A stretch of 64,000 bases of DNA from Dorea sp. AF36-15AT (GTDB taxonomy: Bacteria > Bacillota > Clostridia > Lachnospirales > Lachnospiraceae), in contig NZ_QUDV01000001.1 of NCBI RefSeq assembly GCF_003477705.1, positions 248,001 through 312,000 of the forward strand, in the 5' to 3' direction. This document shows, piece after piece, positions 37,014 to 48,089 of the stretch. Numbering within the stretch: position 1 is the stretch's first letter; every line of letters begins with the position of its first letter. A program made the position numbers and the translations under genes. Below the pieces are notes generated by a model. That model was not told where the DNA came from. It saw only the letters and a program-made list of their open reading frames with translations, and did not search any database.

Positions 37014-39416
37014 ATGGAAGTTATGGACAGACAAAAAGTAAAGATCTCAGTCCGTAATCTGGTGGAATTCATCCTTAGGAGCGGAGACATTGACAATCGA
37101 ATAGCAGCGCAGGACAAGGATGCTATGCAGATGGGAGCAAAGCTTCACCGCAAGATTCAGAAACGAATGGGGGTCTCTTATCATCCGGAGGTTACGCTAC
37201 GCCGGGTGGTGGAATTTGATACATTCGACATACAGGTAGAAGGTCGGGCAGATGGAATTATTGAGGAAGAACGGATATGTATCGATGAGATTAAAGGTGT
37301 GTTCAAGGATCTGGAGCGGATGGAAGAGCCGGTTCCGGTACATCTGGCACAGGCGAAGTGTTATGCCTGTATTTATGCAAGAGAAAAGGAATTGACTGAG
37401 ATTGATGTGCAGATGACTTACTGTAATATGGAGACAGAGGATATTCGCAGGTTCCGTGAGTCATATAAGGCAGACGAGCTGGAAGAATGGTTTATGGATC
37501 TGATGCATCGGTATGAGAAGTGGGCAAGATTCCAGATTGAATGGCGGGAAGAACGCAATGCATCTGTGAAGCAGGTGGAGTTTCCTTATGATTACCGAAA
37601 GGGACAGCGAGAACTGGTATCGTCAGTATATCGAACGATCCTGCGAAAGAAGAAATTATTTATTCAGGCACCTACAGGTACGGGGAAGACTCTGGCAACC
37701 GTGTTTCCTGCGGTGAAGGCAGTGGGTGAAGGGCTTGGAGAAAAGATTTTTTATCTGACAGCAAAGACGATTACCAGAACGGCAGCCGCAGGTGCATTTA
37801 ATACGCTGAAAGAACAGGGATTGAAGTATAAAGTGATTACGCTGACTGCAAAAGAGAAGATCTGTTTTTGCGATAAAGCGGAATGTAATCCTGAGTACTG
37901 TTCTTATGCAAAGGGACATTTTGACCGGGTGAATGATGCAGTTTATGAATTGATCACAGGACAGGATGCAGTCACCAGAAGCGTGTTGGAAGAACAGGCG
38001 GAGAAGTGGCAGGTATGTCCATTTGAACTGGGGCTTGATACTGCAATTTGGATGGATGCCGTAATCTGTGATTATAATTATGTGTTTGATCCCAACGCTC
38101 ATCTGAAGCGTTTTTTTGGAGAGGGTGTAAAAGGAGATTATTTGTTTCTGATCGATGAGGCACATAATCTGGTAGAACGCGGCAGGGAAATGTACAGTGC
38201 CAGTCTGTGCAAAGAAGAAATCTTGCGGGTGAAGCGACAGGTAAAGCATATCGATGTGAGACTGACAAAGTGCTTGGAAGAGTGCAACCGACAACTGTTG
38301 GAACTAAAGAGAAACTGTGATGGTGTGACAGTGCTTGACAGTGTCATGCATGTTTATCTGAAGCTGTTATCACTGATGGCGGAGATGGAACGGTTCCTGG
38401 AGGATTATAAGCAGTTTGCAGAGCGCGAGGATGTACTGAAGTTATATTTTGAAGTACGTATGTTTATTACGGTGTATGAGAAGCTGGATGAAAATTATCT
38501 GATCTATGCAGAACTTGCAAAGGATGGAGAGTTTTTCCTCCGCCTGTTTTGTGTGAATCCTGCGGTGAATCTCAAAGAATATATTGAGAAAGGGAATAGT
38601 ACGATATTGTTTTCGGCTACATTACTGCCGATACAGTATTATAAAGAACTGCTCAGCACAGAGAAGGATGATTATGCAGTGTATGCGGAAACGGTATTTG
38701 AAGAAAGCCAGAGCAGATTATTGCTGGGAACGGATGTGAGTACCAGATATACCATGCGAGGCGAGACGATGTACCGACGGTATGCAGAATACCTCTATGA
38801 GATGGCATCTGCCAAAGAAGGCAATTACATGTCTTTCTTTCCATCTTATCATTTTTTGGAACAGGTATATGACGCTTTTGTAGAATTAGTAGACAGGAAA
38901 CAGAGCACATCAGAAGGAAGAGAAGCGTATAATGTCGGACAGATTGAGTGTCTGGTACAGGCACCTTATATGTCGGAAGAAGCACGGGAAATCTTTCTGG
39001 AAGGGTTTGAAGAGGAACGTGAGGGAAGTCTGATGGGATTCTGTGTTATGGGCGGAGTTTTCTCGGAAGGGATTGATCTTGCGAAAGAGCGCCTGATCGG
39101 AGCGGTGATCGTGGGAACAGGGCTTCCGCAGGTCTGCCTGGAGCGGGAACTTTTGAAGAATTATTTTGACGCCAGAGGTCAGAATGGTTTTGATTATGCT
39201 TATGTATATCCTGGAATGAACAAAGTACAGCAATCGGCAGGAAGAGTAATCCGGACGGAAGAAGACAGAGGTGTGATTCTTTTGCTGGATGAACGTTTTC
39301 GGGAAGCCAGATATAGAAATACCTTTCCACGAGAGTGGAAAGGCATCCAGTATTGTAATATTCATAATGTGAGAGATCAGATTCAAAGTTTCTGGTCCGG
39401 CAGTTCGGTAAAGTAA
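37014..39416 (+). CDS. DinG/XPD-type DNA helicase with N-terminal nuclease-like domain
   Basis: About 800 residues. The first 190 or so resemble a PD-(D/E)xK nuclease of the RecB/Cas4 kind: GRADG gives the acidic residue, CIDEIKG the ExK pair, and AQAKCYACIYA the QxxxY-like element. The rest is an XPD/DinG-type superfamily 2 helicase: Walker A APTGTGKT near 219-226, four cysteines (CFC, C, C and C between about 285 and 340) for an iron-sulfur cluster, DEAH near 380 and QSAGRVIR near 740. Starts at 37014 or 37023 have GGAA-type ribosome sites; the upstream ATG at 36987 has none. It lies 46 bases after DUF4130 and probably shares the SOS-like promoter. Confidence 0.82.
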   Translation: MEVMDRQKVKISVRNLVEFILRSGDIDNRIAAQDKDAMQMGAKLHRKIQKRMGVSYHPEVTLRRVVEFDTFDIQVEGRADGIIEEERICIDEIKGVFKDLERMEEPVPVHLAQAKCYACIYAREKELTEIDVQMTYCNMETEDIRRFRESYKADELEEWFMDLMHRYEKWARFQIEWREERNASVKQVEFPYDYRKGQRELVSSVYRTILRKKKLFIQAPTGTGKTLATVFPAVKAVGEGLGEKIFYLTAKTITRTAAAGAFNTLKEQGLKYKVITLTAKEKICFCDKAECNPEYCSYAKGHFDRVNDAVYELITGQDAVTRSVLEEQAEKWQVCPFELGLDTAIWMDAVICDYNYVFDPNAHLKRFFGEGVKGDYLFLIDEAHNLVERGREMYSASLCKEEILRVKRQVKHIDVRLTKCLEECNRQLLELKRNCDGVTVLDSVMHVYLKLLSLMAEMERFLEDYKQFAEREDVLKLYFEVRMFITVYEKLDENYLIYAELAKDGEFFLRLFCVNPAVNLKEYIEKGNSTILFSATLLPIQYYKELLSTEKDDYAVYAETVFEESQSRLLLGTDVSTRYTMRGETMYRRYAEYLYEMASAKEGNYMSFFPSYHFLEQVYDAFVELVDRKQSTSEGREAYNVGQIECLVQAPYMSEEAREIFLEGFEEEREGSLMGFCVMGGVFSEGIDLAKERLIGAVIVGTGLPQVCLERELLKNYFDARGQNGFDYAYVYPGMNKVQQSAGRVIRTEEDRGVILLLDERFREARYRNTFPREWKGIQYCNIHNVRDQIQSFWSGSSVK

Positions 39417-40279
39417 GTTAAGAACTCTGTCACAGCCGGAGATACCGGAAGTTTATCGTTGTAGACAACAGCAAGTTCTCTCTGTGGCAGGGATTCTCTG
39501 GTTTCTACAATAAAGAGTTCATCGGAATCATCAGGTACACAGTAGTCAGGAACAAAGGCAACGCCTAATCCGATACGTGCAAGGTCGATCAGCAGGTCAT
39601 TACTGCTGAGTTCTGCTTCCGGAACCAGTTCCAGCTGGTGCTGCTGAAAGAGACTATGCAAGAATTCGCTTGTGGTACTCTGCTTGTCCAGCATCAGAAG
39701 CGGATACTCAGAGAGTTCTGCAAGTGAAAGCTTTCGATCTTTTAACTGCGAGAAAGACTGGTTAGCTACAAATACATCCCGGAACTGTTTGATCCGTTTG
39801 ATAGACCAGAGATTGTTCAGGTAAGCATTTGGATAGTTTACGACGATAAAGTCTGCCTGCCCGTTTTTCAGGATATCAACACAGCGGATAGAAGTTGCAT
39901 TGATGACTTTGATATGCAGATTCGGGAATGCCTGATGAAACCGTTCAATATATGGCACCAGAAAATACCGACATATTGTGTCACTGGCGGCAATTCGGAT
40001 CTGTCCACCGGTAGTGATGGATTCCAGAAGCTGTGATTCGCCGCGGCGGATCAGGCTGATCGCCGGTTCGATGTGACGGAGCAGAATCTCGCCTTCCGGA
40101 GTCAGGCGCACCTTCTTAGTGCTGCGGATGAAGAGAGTCTGAGACAATTTTCCTTCCAGCGCTTTAATAGACTGGCTGACTGCCGATTGAGATATGTAGA
40201 GCTTTTTAGAAGCTTCTGAAAAGCTTAAAGTAGTTGCTACATAGTAAAATACTTTATATAATTCATAATTAATATCCAT
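39383..40279 (-). CDS. LysR-family transcriptional regulator
   Basis: A 298-residue LysR regulator with an N-terminal winged helix (FSEASKKLYISQSAVSQSIKALEGKL) and a periplasmic-binding-like effector domain. It is divergent from the TIGR01906 membrane-protein gene across a short intergenic region, a common arrangement for regulator and target. Its 3' end overlaps the convergent helicase gene by 34 bases. GGGAGG precedes the ATG. The effector is unknown. Confidence 0.9.
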   Translation of the reverse strand: MDINYELYKVFYYVATTLSFSEASKKLYISQSAVSQSIKALEGKLSQTLFIRSTKKVRLTPEGEILLRHIEPAISLIRRGESQLLESITTGGQIRIAASDTICRYFLVPYIERFHQAFPNLHIKVINATSIRCVDILKNGQADFIVVNYPNAYLNNLWSIKRIKQFRDVFVANQSFSQLKDRKLSLAELSEYPLLMLDKQSTTSEFLHSLFQQHQLELVPEAELSSNDLLIDLARIGLGVAFVPDYCVPDDSDELFIVETRESLPQRELAVVYNDKLPVSPAVTEFLTYFTELPDQKL

Positions 40280-40308
40280 TGCAAATTCCTCCCATTAGGA
40301 AATATTAT
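40279..40308 (+). promoter_or_regulatory. Possible promoter of the TIGR01906 gene
   Basis: TTGCAA (40279-40284) and TATTAT (40303-40308), 18 bases apart, lie at the start of the divergent LysR gene. The short AT-rich intergenic space is where a LysR regulator would bind. Weak evidence. Confidence 0.35.
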
Positions 40309-40357
40309 AAGGGAAAAAGGATGGAATGACAATAAAGAATAGACAAGGAGAAATAAA

Positions 40358-41059
40358 ATGAAGCAAACACAGAAGATTTCTGCAGTGATTATGATGTTTT
40401 TACTGATAGGTGTACTTTTGCTGACCAGTTTTCAAGTGGCAATCTATGGTGATAGTCAGTACAGATTCTATGAAAGAGAATATAAGAAGTATCAGGTGGC
40501 AGACAGTCTGAATATGACGATGGATAACATTATGGATGTGACAGACCAGATGATGGCATATCTGATCGGAAATAAGGCAGAACTTTCGGTAATTACAGAT
40601 GTAGATGGTGAAACACAGGATTTCTTCAATGAACAGGACAGGTTTCATATGGGAGAAGTAAAGAATCTGTTTCTTGGAGGACTTAAGATACGTAATATTA
40701 TGCTGGTGGCAGTACTGCTGATCTTGATACTGCTGGCGGCACGGAAAGCAGATATGATAAAGCTGCTTCCAAGGGCGTATTTTGTGACACTTGGCATTAC
40801 TGGTGTGATAACAATAGTGTTAGGAGGACTGTTTGCTTCAGATTTTGATAAATATTTTCGCATTTTTCATGAGATATTTTTTGATAATGATCAATGGATG
40901 TTTGACCCGGCGACAGACTATATGATCCGTATGCTTCCGGAGGGATTCTTTTATGATTTCGTATTCCGCATCGGAGGATTTTTTGTAGGAAGTCTGGCAG
41001 TATTAGGGGTTGTATCTGCAGTTTGCATCTTCATGGAGAAACATAAAAAGAAAAATTAA
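40358..41059 (+). CDS. TIGR01906-family integral membrane protein
   Basis: A 233-residue membrane protein with an N-terminal segment (about 8-30), an outer region of about 75 residues containing the conserved NxxQMxxY-like stretch (MDVTDQMMAYLIG), and three further membrane segments. It matches the TIGR01906/DUF1461 family of unknown function. AAGGAG precedes the start. A divergent LysR gene is adjacent. Confidence 0.82.
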   Translation: MKQTQKISAVIMMFLLIGVLLLTSFQVAIYGDSQYRFYEREYKKYQVADSLNMTMDNIMDVTDQMMAYLIGNKAELSVITDVDGETQDFFNEQDRFHMGEVKNLFLGGLKIRNIMLVAVLLILILLAARKADMIKLLPRAYFVTLGITGVITIVLGGLFASDFDKYFRIFHEIFFDNDQWMFDPATDYMIRMLPEGFFYDFVFRIGGFFVGSLAVLGVVSAVCIFMEKHKKKN

Positions 41060-41199
41060 GTGATTAGATAGACTTATAAAAGAGTTAAGTTATATTAATT
41101 TCATTAATAACATCAGGCGTGGTATGATAAGACATAGATAAGAAGGCGTCCGGCCTTACAGCAACATTTAGTAGAGAAGAACCATATGGAGGAAGTTTT

Positions 41200-44100
41200 A
41201 TGAGTAATGTAAAACGGGTGTTTGTTGAGAAAAAGGGAGAATACGCAGTTCAGGCAAAGGGTCTGTTACATGAGATTAAGGGCTATCTTGGAATTAAGGA
41301 TGTAGAAAGTGTAAGAGTCCTGATTCGCTATGACGTAGAGAACCTGTCTGATGAGACGTTTGAGAAGGCATGCAGAGGTATTTTTGCTGAGATGCCGGTA
41401 GATATTTTATGGAAAGAGAGCGTTCCGGTCATGCAGGGAGACAGTGTGTTTTCTGTAGAGTTCCTTCCGGGACAGTTTGACCAGAGAGCTGATTCGGCAG
41501 AGCAGTGTGTGCAGTTTATTAAGGAGGATGAGAAACCGGTTATCCGTACAGCTACGACTTATATTATTCATGGAAAAGGCGATAACTGTATTTCAGCAGA
41601 AGAGTTAGAGGCAATCAAGAATCATTGCATTAATCCGGTAGATTCCAGAGAAGCAGAAGAAGAGAAGCCGGAGACGTTGATCACAAAGTTTGATGAGCCG
41701 GAGGATGTAAAGGTATTTGATGGATTCCAGACGATGGATGAAGAACATCTGAAAGCATTATATGATTCGCTGGGACTTGCAATGACATTCCGTGACTTCT
41801 GCCATATTCAGAATTATTTTGCAGGAGAAGAACACAGAGATCCGACTATGACAGAGATCCGGGTACTGGATACATACTGGTCAGATCACTGTCGTCATAC
41901 AACGTTCTCTACAGAATTGAAGGATGTAACTTTTGGTGATGGTGATTACAGAGAGCCGATTGAAGGCGCATATAAGCAGTATCTTGCTGATCACAGCGAG
42001 ATCTTTAAGGGAAGAGAAGATAAGTTTGTCTGCCTGATGGATCTTGCACTGATGGCGATGAGAAAGTTGAAAAAAGAAGGTAAGTTACAGGATCAGGAAG
42101 AGTCTGACGAGATCAATGCCTGCAGCATTGTAGTACCTGTAACTGTTGATGGTGTAGAAGAAGAGTGGCTGGTGAATTTCAAGAATGAGACGCACAACCA
42201 TCCGACAGAGATCGAGCCATTTGGTGGTGCTGCTACCTGTCTGGGAGGTGCAATCCGTGATCCATTGTCAGGACGTACCTATGTATATCAGGCTATGCGT
42301 GTGACTGGTGCAGCGGATCCGACAGTATCTGTAAAAGAGACGATTAAGGGTAAGCTTCCGCAGAAGAAACTGGTACGTGAAGCAGCTCATGGATACAGCT
42401 CATACGGTAACCAGATCGGACTGGCAACCGGAGCAGTAAAAGAGATTTATCATCCGAATTATGTGGCTAAACGTATGGAAATCGGAGCAGTTATGGGAGC
42501 AGCACCGAGACGTGCGGTTATCCGTGAGACTTCAGATCCGGGAGATATCATCATTCTTCTTGGTGGACGTACCGGGCGTGACGGCTGTGGTGGAGCTACC
42601 GGTTCTTCTAAGGTACACACAGAAGAGTCTATCGAGACCTGCGGTGCTGAGGTACAGAAAGGTAATGCACCTACAGAGCGTAAGATTCAGAGACTGTTCC
42701 GCAGAGAAGAGGTCAGCAGTCTGATTAAAAAATGTAATGACTTTGGAGCAGGCGGTGTGTCTGTAGCAATCGGTGAACTTGCAGATGGTCTGCAGATTGA
42801 TCTGGACAAGGTGCCTAAGAAATACGCAGGACTTGATGGTACTGAGATTGCAATTTCCGAATCTCAGGAGCGTATGGCAGTTGTCGTAGATCCAAAAGAT
42901 GTAGATGAATTTATGGGATATGCCAGCGAAGAGAATCTGGAAGCTACTAAGGTGGCGGTTGTAACAGAAGATCCAAGACTGGTGCTTAATTGGAGAGGCA
43001 AGGATATCGTGAATCTGTCCCGTGCATTTCTGGATACCAACGGAGCACATCAGGAGACTACGGTAGCAGTAGATATTCCAAACCGTGCAGATACAATTCT
43101 CACAGATGAAGTGGAAGTGACAGATGTAAAGGAGAAATGGCTGGAGACATTAAAAGACCTGAACGTATGCTCACAGAAGGGCCTGGTAGAGATGTTCGAC
43201 GGTTCCATTGGTTCTGGTTCCGTATTCATGCCTCATGGCGGCAAATATCAGCTGACAGAGACACAGGCAATGGTCGCGAAGCTTCCAGTACTGAAGGGCG
43301 ACTGTGATACTGTAACGATGATGAGCTATGGATTTGATCCATATCTGTCAAGCTGGAGCCCATTCCATGGTGCAATCTATGCAGTGACAGAGTCTGTAGC
43401 TAAGATTGTGGCAGCAGGTGGAGATTATAAGAAGATTCGTTTTACTTTCCAGGAGTACTTCCGTCGTATGACAGAAGACCCGCACAGATGGAGCCAGCCG
43501 TTTGCAGCACTGCTTGGCGCATATGATGCACAGCTTGGATTTGGACTTCCGTCTATCGGAGGTAAAGACAGTATGTCAGGTACATTTGAGGATATTGATG
43601 TACCGCCGACACTGGTATCATTTGCAGTAGATGTGGCAAAAGAAAAAGATATTATTACTCCGGAACTTAAGAAAGCGGGAAGCAAGCTGATCTGGATCAA
43701 GACTCCAAAGGCAGAGTATGATCTTCCGGATTATGAGAAACTGATGGCAGTTTACGAGAAGTTCTCGGAGGGAGTGCATACAGGTAAGGTATTATCTGCA
43801 TATGTATTGGATCGTCACGGTGTAGTTCCGGCAGTTAGCAAGATGGCATTTGGTAATAGCATGGGCGTGAAGCTGTCTGACGAGATTCCGGCAGGTCAGT
43901 TGTTTGCACCGGCATTTACAGATATCGTGGCTGAGGTGGAAGCTGATAAGATTGATGAACTTGGATTTGAATATGTTGAGATCGGTGAAGTGACTGCAGA
44001 GCCGAACTTTGTATATGGTAATACCATAATCACAATGAAAGAAGCAGTGGACGCATGGAAAGAGACTCTGGAAAGAGTGTTTAAGACCGTATCCGGAGAG

Positions 44101-45012
44101 GAAACAGGAAGTGCAGTTCCGGAAGTGGGAGAAGAGAAGTCTGCTGACGGCAAACTTGGAGAAGATGGATTGTTCCGTGCATCTAAGGTATATGTATGCG
44201 AGCATAAGATCGCACAGCCGACAGTATTCATCCCGGTATTCCCTGGAACCAACTGCGAATATGACAGTGCCAAGGCATTTGAGCGTGCCGGAGCAAAGGT
44301 GATCACCAAGGTATTCCGCAATATGGATGCGTCAGATATCCGTGATTCGGTAGAAGTATTTGAAAAAGCAATCAGTCAGTCGCAAATCATCATGTTCCCG
44401 GGCGGATTCAGTGCAGGTGATGAGCCAGATGGATCAGCCAAATTCTTTGCAACTGCATTCCAGAACGCAAAGCTGAAAGAGGCAGTGCAGAAGCTTTTGA
44501 ATGAGAGAGATGGTCTGGCACTTGGTATCTGTAATGGATTCCAGGCACTGATCAAGCTTGGTCTTGTGCCAAACGGAGATATCGTAGGACAGGATGAGAA
44601 TGCACCGACACTGACATACAATACGATTGGACGCCATATTTCCAAGATGGTATATACCAAAGTGGTTACAAATAAATCTCCATGGCTTCAGAAAGCAGAG
44701 CTTGGCGGAGTATATACCAATCCTGCATCTCATGGAGAGGGACGTTTTGTCGCTAACAAGGAATGGCTTGCAAAACTCTTTGCAAATGGACAGGTAGCAA
44801 CCCAGTATTGTGACCCGGAGGGCAATATTACCATGGATGAAGAGTGGAATGTCAATGGATCTTACTGCGCGATCGAGGGAATCACAAGCCCGGACGGAAG
44901 AGTGCTTGGTAAGATGGCACATTCCGAGAGACGGGGACGTTCTGTAGCAATTAATATCTATGGTGAGCAGGATATGAAAGTATTTGAATCAGGTGTAGAG
45001 TATTTTAAATAA
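41200..45012 (+). CDS. purL: Phosphoribosylformylglycinamidine synthase, single-chain form
   Basis: A 1270-residue enzyme of purine synthesis converting FGAR to FGAM with ATP and glutamine. It is the long form with synthetase and glutaminase fused. The synthetase part shows DTYWSDHCRHTTF and KNETHNHPTEIEPFGGA; the glutaminase part near the C terminus has PGTNCEYDSA, the nucleophilic cysteine in LGICNGFQ (about residue 1111) and SHGEGRF. GGAGG lies before the start. The 140-base upstream region shows no purine riboswitch that I can recognise. Confidence 0.96.
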   Translation: MSNVKRVFVEKKGEYAVQAKGLLHEIKGYLGIKDVESVRVLIRYDVENLSDETFEKACRGIFAEMPVDILWKESVPVMQGDSVFSVEFLPGQFDQRADSAEQCVQFIKEDEKPVIRTATTYIIHGKGDNCISAEELEAIKNHCINPVDSREAEEEKPETLITKFDEPEDVKVFDGFQTMDEEHLKALYDSLGLAMTFRDFCHIQNYFAGEEHRDPTMTEIRVLDTYWSDHCRHTTFSTELKDVTFGDGDYREPIEGAYKQYLADHSEIFKGREDKFVCLMDLALMAMRKLKKEGKLQDQEESDEINACSIVVPVTVDGVEEEWLVNFKNETHNHPTEIEPFGGAATCLGGAIRDPLSGRTYVYQAMRVTGAADPTVSVKETIKGKLPQKKLVREAAHGYSSYGNQIGLATGAVKEIYHPNYVAKRMEIGAVMGAAPRRAVIRETSDPGDIIILLGGRTGRDGCGGATGSSKVHTEESIETCGAEVQKGNAPTERKIQRLFRREEVSSLIKKCNDFGAGGVSVAIGELADGLQIDLDKVPKKYAGLDGTEIAISESQERMAVVVDPKDVDEFMGYASEENLEATKVAVVTEDPRLVLNWRGKDIVNLSRAFLDTNGAHQETTVAVDIPNRADTILTDEVEVTDVKEKWLETLKDLNVCSQKGLVEMFDGSIGSGSVFMPHGGKYQLTETQAMVAKLPVLKGDCDTVTMMSYGFDPYLSSWSPFHGAIYAVTESVAKIVAAGGDYKKIRFTFQEYFRRMTEDPHRWSQPFAALLGAYDAQLGFGLPSIGGKDSMSGTFEDIDVPPTLVSFAVDVAKEKDIITPELKKAGSKLIWIKTPKAEYDLPDYEKLMAVYEKFSEGVHTGKVLSAYVLDRHGVVPAVSKMAFGNSMGVKLSDEIPAGQLFAPAFTDIVAEVEADKIDELGFEYVEIGEVTAEPNFVYGNTIITMKEAVDAWKETLERVFKTVSGEETGSAVPEVGEEKSADGKLGEDGLFRASKVYVCEHKIAQPTVFIPVFPGTNCEYDSAKAFERAGAKVITKVFRNMDASDIRDSVEVFEKAISQSQIIMFPGGFSAGDEPDGSAKFFATAFQNAKLKEAVQKLLNERDGLALGICNGFQALIKLGLVPNGDIVGQDENAPTLTYNTIGRHISKMVYTKVVTNKSPWLQKAELGGVYTNPASHGEGRFVANKEWLAKLFANGQVATQYCDPEGNITMDEEWNVNGSYCAIEGITSPDGRVLGKMAHSERRGRSVAINIYGEQDMKVFESGVEYFK

Positions 45013-45030
45013 GTTGATTGAAATGTGTGG

Positions 45031-45062
45031 CAGCCCTCTGGGAAGTATATCCCGGAGGGCTG
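45031..45062 (+). terminator. Hairpin after purL
   Basis: An 8-bp GC-rich stem (45031-45038 with 45055-45062) extended by inner pairs follows purL by 18 bases. The T run behind it is poor, so it may act as a 3' stabiliser as well as a terminator. The rest of the gap to gdhA is A/T-rich without a gene. Confidence 0.5.
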
Positions 45063-45293
45063 TCTGTGCGTTGATGCAAAAAATGTGGCAGATTCGAAAA
45101 TAAAGCATTTATAGTTTATAGATGATATGCGAGAATAAAAAGTATAAAATAGGGACAAAAGAATTGATTATTTTTGTCTTTTTTGCAGGAAAACGGAGAT
45201 TGGATTGCAAAAAAAACAAAAAACAGCAAAAAAACCTCTTGTTTTTTGATGGTTCGTAATATAATATGATATGAGAAAAATATATGCAATTAG

Positions 45294-46640
<1,347 letters not shown>

Positions 46641-46683
46641 TTTCGACTTAGAATCATAGATTGTAATCTGATATAGAATGACG

Positions 46684-46721
46684 GGATGCCATAACATATA
46701 ATGTGTTGTGGCATCCTTTTT
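46684..46721 (+). terminator. Terminator after gdhA
   Basis: An 8-bp GC-rich stem (46684-46691 with 46709-46716) with inner pairing is followed by TTTTT. Confidence 0.85.
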
Positions 46722-46782
46722 CGTTTTATGCTATAGTTAATTCAAGATTTTAGGATGCATGAATGAGTAAAAGGAGGCTTTT

Positions 46783-47964
46783 ATGAAGGTATTAGTATGT
46801 AATGCGGGAAGTACCTCGCTGAAGTTTAAATTATTTGATATGCCGGAAGAACGTGTGCTTGCAACAGGCAAGATTGAACGTGTGGGAAGTGAGGATAATG
46901 CAATCTTCCATTATCAGGACGCGGAAGAATATGCGGTGAAGTTAGAAAAGCAGTGCATTCCTACGTATACAGACGGTATTCAGAAGTTCCTGGACTGTCT
47001 GTTGAATCCGGAGCACAGAGTATTAAATTCTCTGGAAGAGCTGGAGAGAGTAGGATTTAAGACGGTGCTGTCGAAGGATCATTATGGCGTGCATGAGCTT
47101 ACACCAGACGTGCTGCAGGGCATGGAGGATTATATGGTGATTGCTCCGGCACATAATACACCTTATCTGAGTGCAATCCGTCAGTTCCAGAAACTGACAC
47201 CGGATGCGAAGCTTGTAGGTGTGTTTGAAACGGCATTTCACAGAACCATTCCGGCAGAACGTTATATGTATGGTATTCCTTATGAATGGTATGAGAAATA
47301 CGGTATCCGCAGACTCGGCTATCACGGGGCATCCCATGAATATATCTCTGATACAGTGGCAGAAAAATACGGATCTACAGGAAAAACCATTTCCTGTCAT
47401 TTGGGTGGAAGCTGTTCTTTGTGTGCGATTGATGATGGCAGGAGTGTAGACACCAGCTTTGGAATCTCGCTGCAGGTAGGAATCAATAATTCCAACCGTT
47501 GTGGTGACATTGATCCATTTATTATTCCGTTTTTGCAGAAAGAGGGAATGGATCTGGATGATGTTCTTTATGGATTGACTAAGAACGGAGGCCTGCAGGG
47601 CATTTCGGGTGTGAGCAATGATCTTCGCCTGGTAGAAGAAGCTGCAGCAGAAGGCAATGAGAGGGCGAAGCTTGCGGTTGATATATTCTGTAACGATATT
47701 GTGCGTTATATTGGTATGTACTACGCAGAGCTTGGAGGACTGGATCATCTGGTGTTTACGGCAGGTATTGGCGAGCATAATGCAAATATCCGAGCTAAGG
47801 TGTGTGGCAAGCTTGCACATATGGGTATCTGGATCGATGAAGAGAAGAATCAGGCGGTCGGTAACGAGGCGGCATGTATTTCTAAAGATGATTCTCCGGT
47901 GACAATAGAAGTGATTCCGGCTAATGAAGAACTGGGCGTGGCACGGAAAACATATGCTTTATAA
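46783..47964 (+). CDS. Acetate/propionate kinase-family protein, divergent
   Basis: A 393-residue ASKHA-family kinase of typical acetate kinase length. The start (CNAGSTSLKFKLFD, with N7) and GDIDP are retained, as are H181 (GYHGASH), R239 and the late NEELGVAR glutamate. Positions that are catalytic or substrate-binding in characterised acetate kinases differ: the HRVVHGG segment reads FKTVLSKD (K93 in place of arginine), FDTAFH reads FETAFH (E149 in place of aspartate), and LGNG reads LGGS. It may phosphorylate another acid or have altered activity. No phosphotransacetylase gene is adjacent. AAAAGGAGG precedes the ATG. Confidence 0.8.
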   Translation: MKVLVCNAGSTSLKFKLFDMPEERVLATGKIERVGSEDNAIFHYQDAEEYAVKLEKQCIPTYTDGIQKFLDCLLNPEHRVLNSLEELERVGFKTVLSKDHYGVHELTPDVLQGMEDYMVIAPAHNTPYLSAIRQFQKLTPDAKLVGVFETAFHRTIPAERYMYGIPYEWYEKYGIRRLGYHGASHEYISDTVAEKYGSTGKTISCHLGGSCSLCAIDDGRSVDTSFGISLQVGINNSNRCGDIDPFIIPFLQKEGMDLDDVLYGLTKNGGLQGISGVSNDLRLVEEAAAEGNERAKLAVDIFCNDIVRYIGMYYAELGGLDHLVFTAGIGEHNANIRAKVCGKLAHMGIWIDEEKNQAVGNEAACISKDDSPVTIEVIPANEELGVARKTYAL

Positions 47965-48016
47965 TTGCGTGAAAAGTATATAAAAAATATTTTTTTAAAA
48001 AAATTCAAAAAAGGTG

Positions 48017-48080
48017 TTGACATTTGCCTTGAAATAATTGTATAATAGCGAAGCAGGTTGAGGGAAACAACTTAACCTGC
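48017..48080 (+). promoter_or_regulatory. Promoter and leader hairpin of the tRNA genes
   Basis: TTGACA (48017-48022) and TATAAT (48041-48046) are 18 bases apart. A 10-bp hairpin (48053-48062 with 48071-48080, one G-U pair) lies between the start of transcription and the first tRNA and may guide 5' processing. Confidence 0.75.
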
Positions 48081-48089
48081 TGAACGAAA

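Noticed and set aside
41060-41199. Purine riboswitch before purL
   Set aside because: I could not find the conserved core or pairing of a purine aptamer; only a short dyad is visible.
46783-47964. Straight naming as ackA
   Set aside because: Family membership is clear, but several substrate and catalytic positions differ, so the symbol would overstate the evidence.
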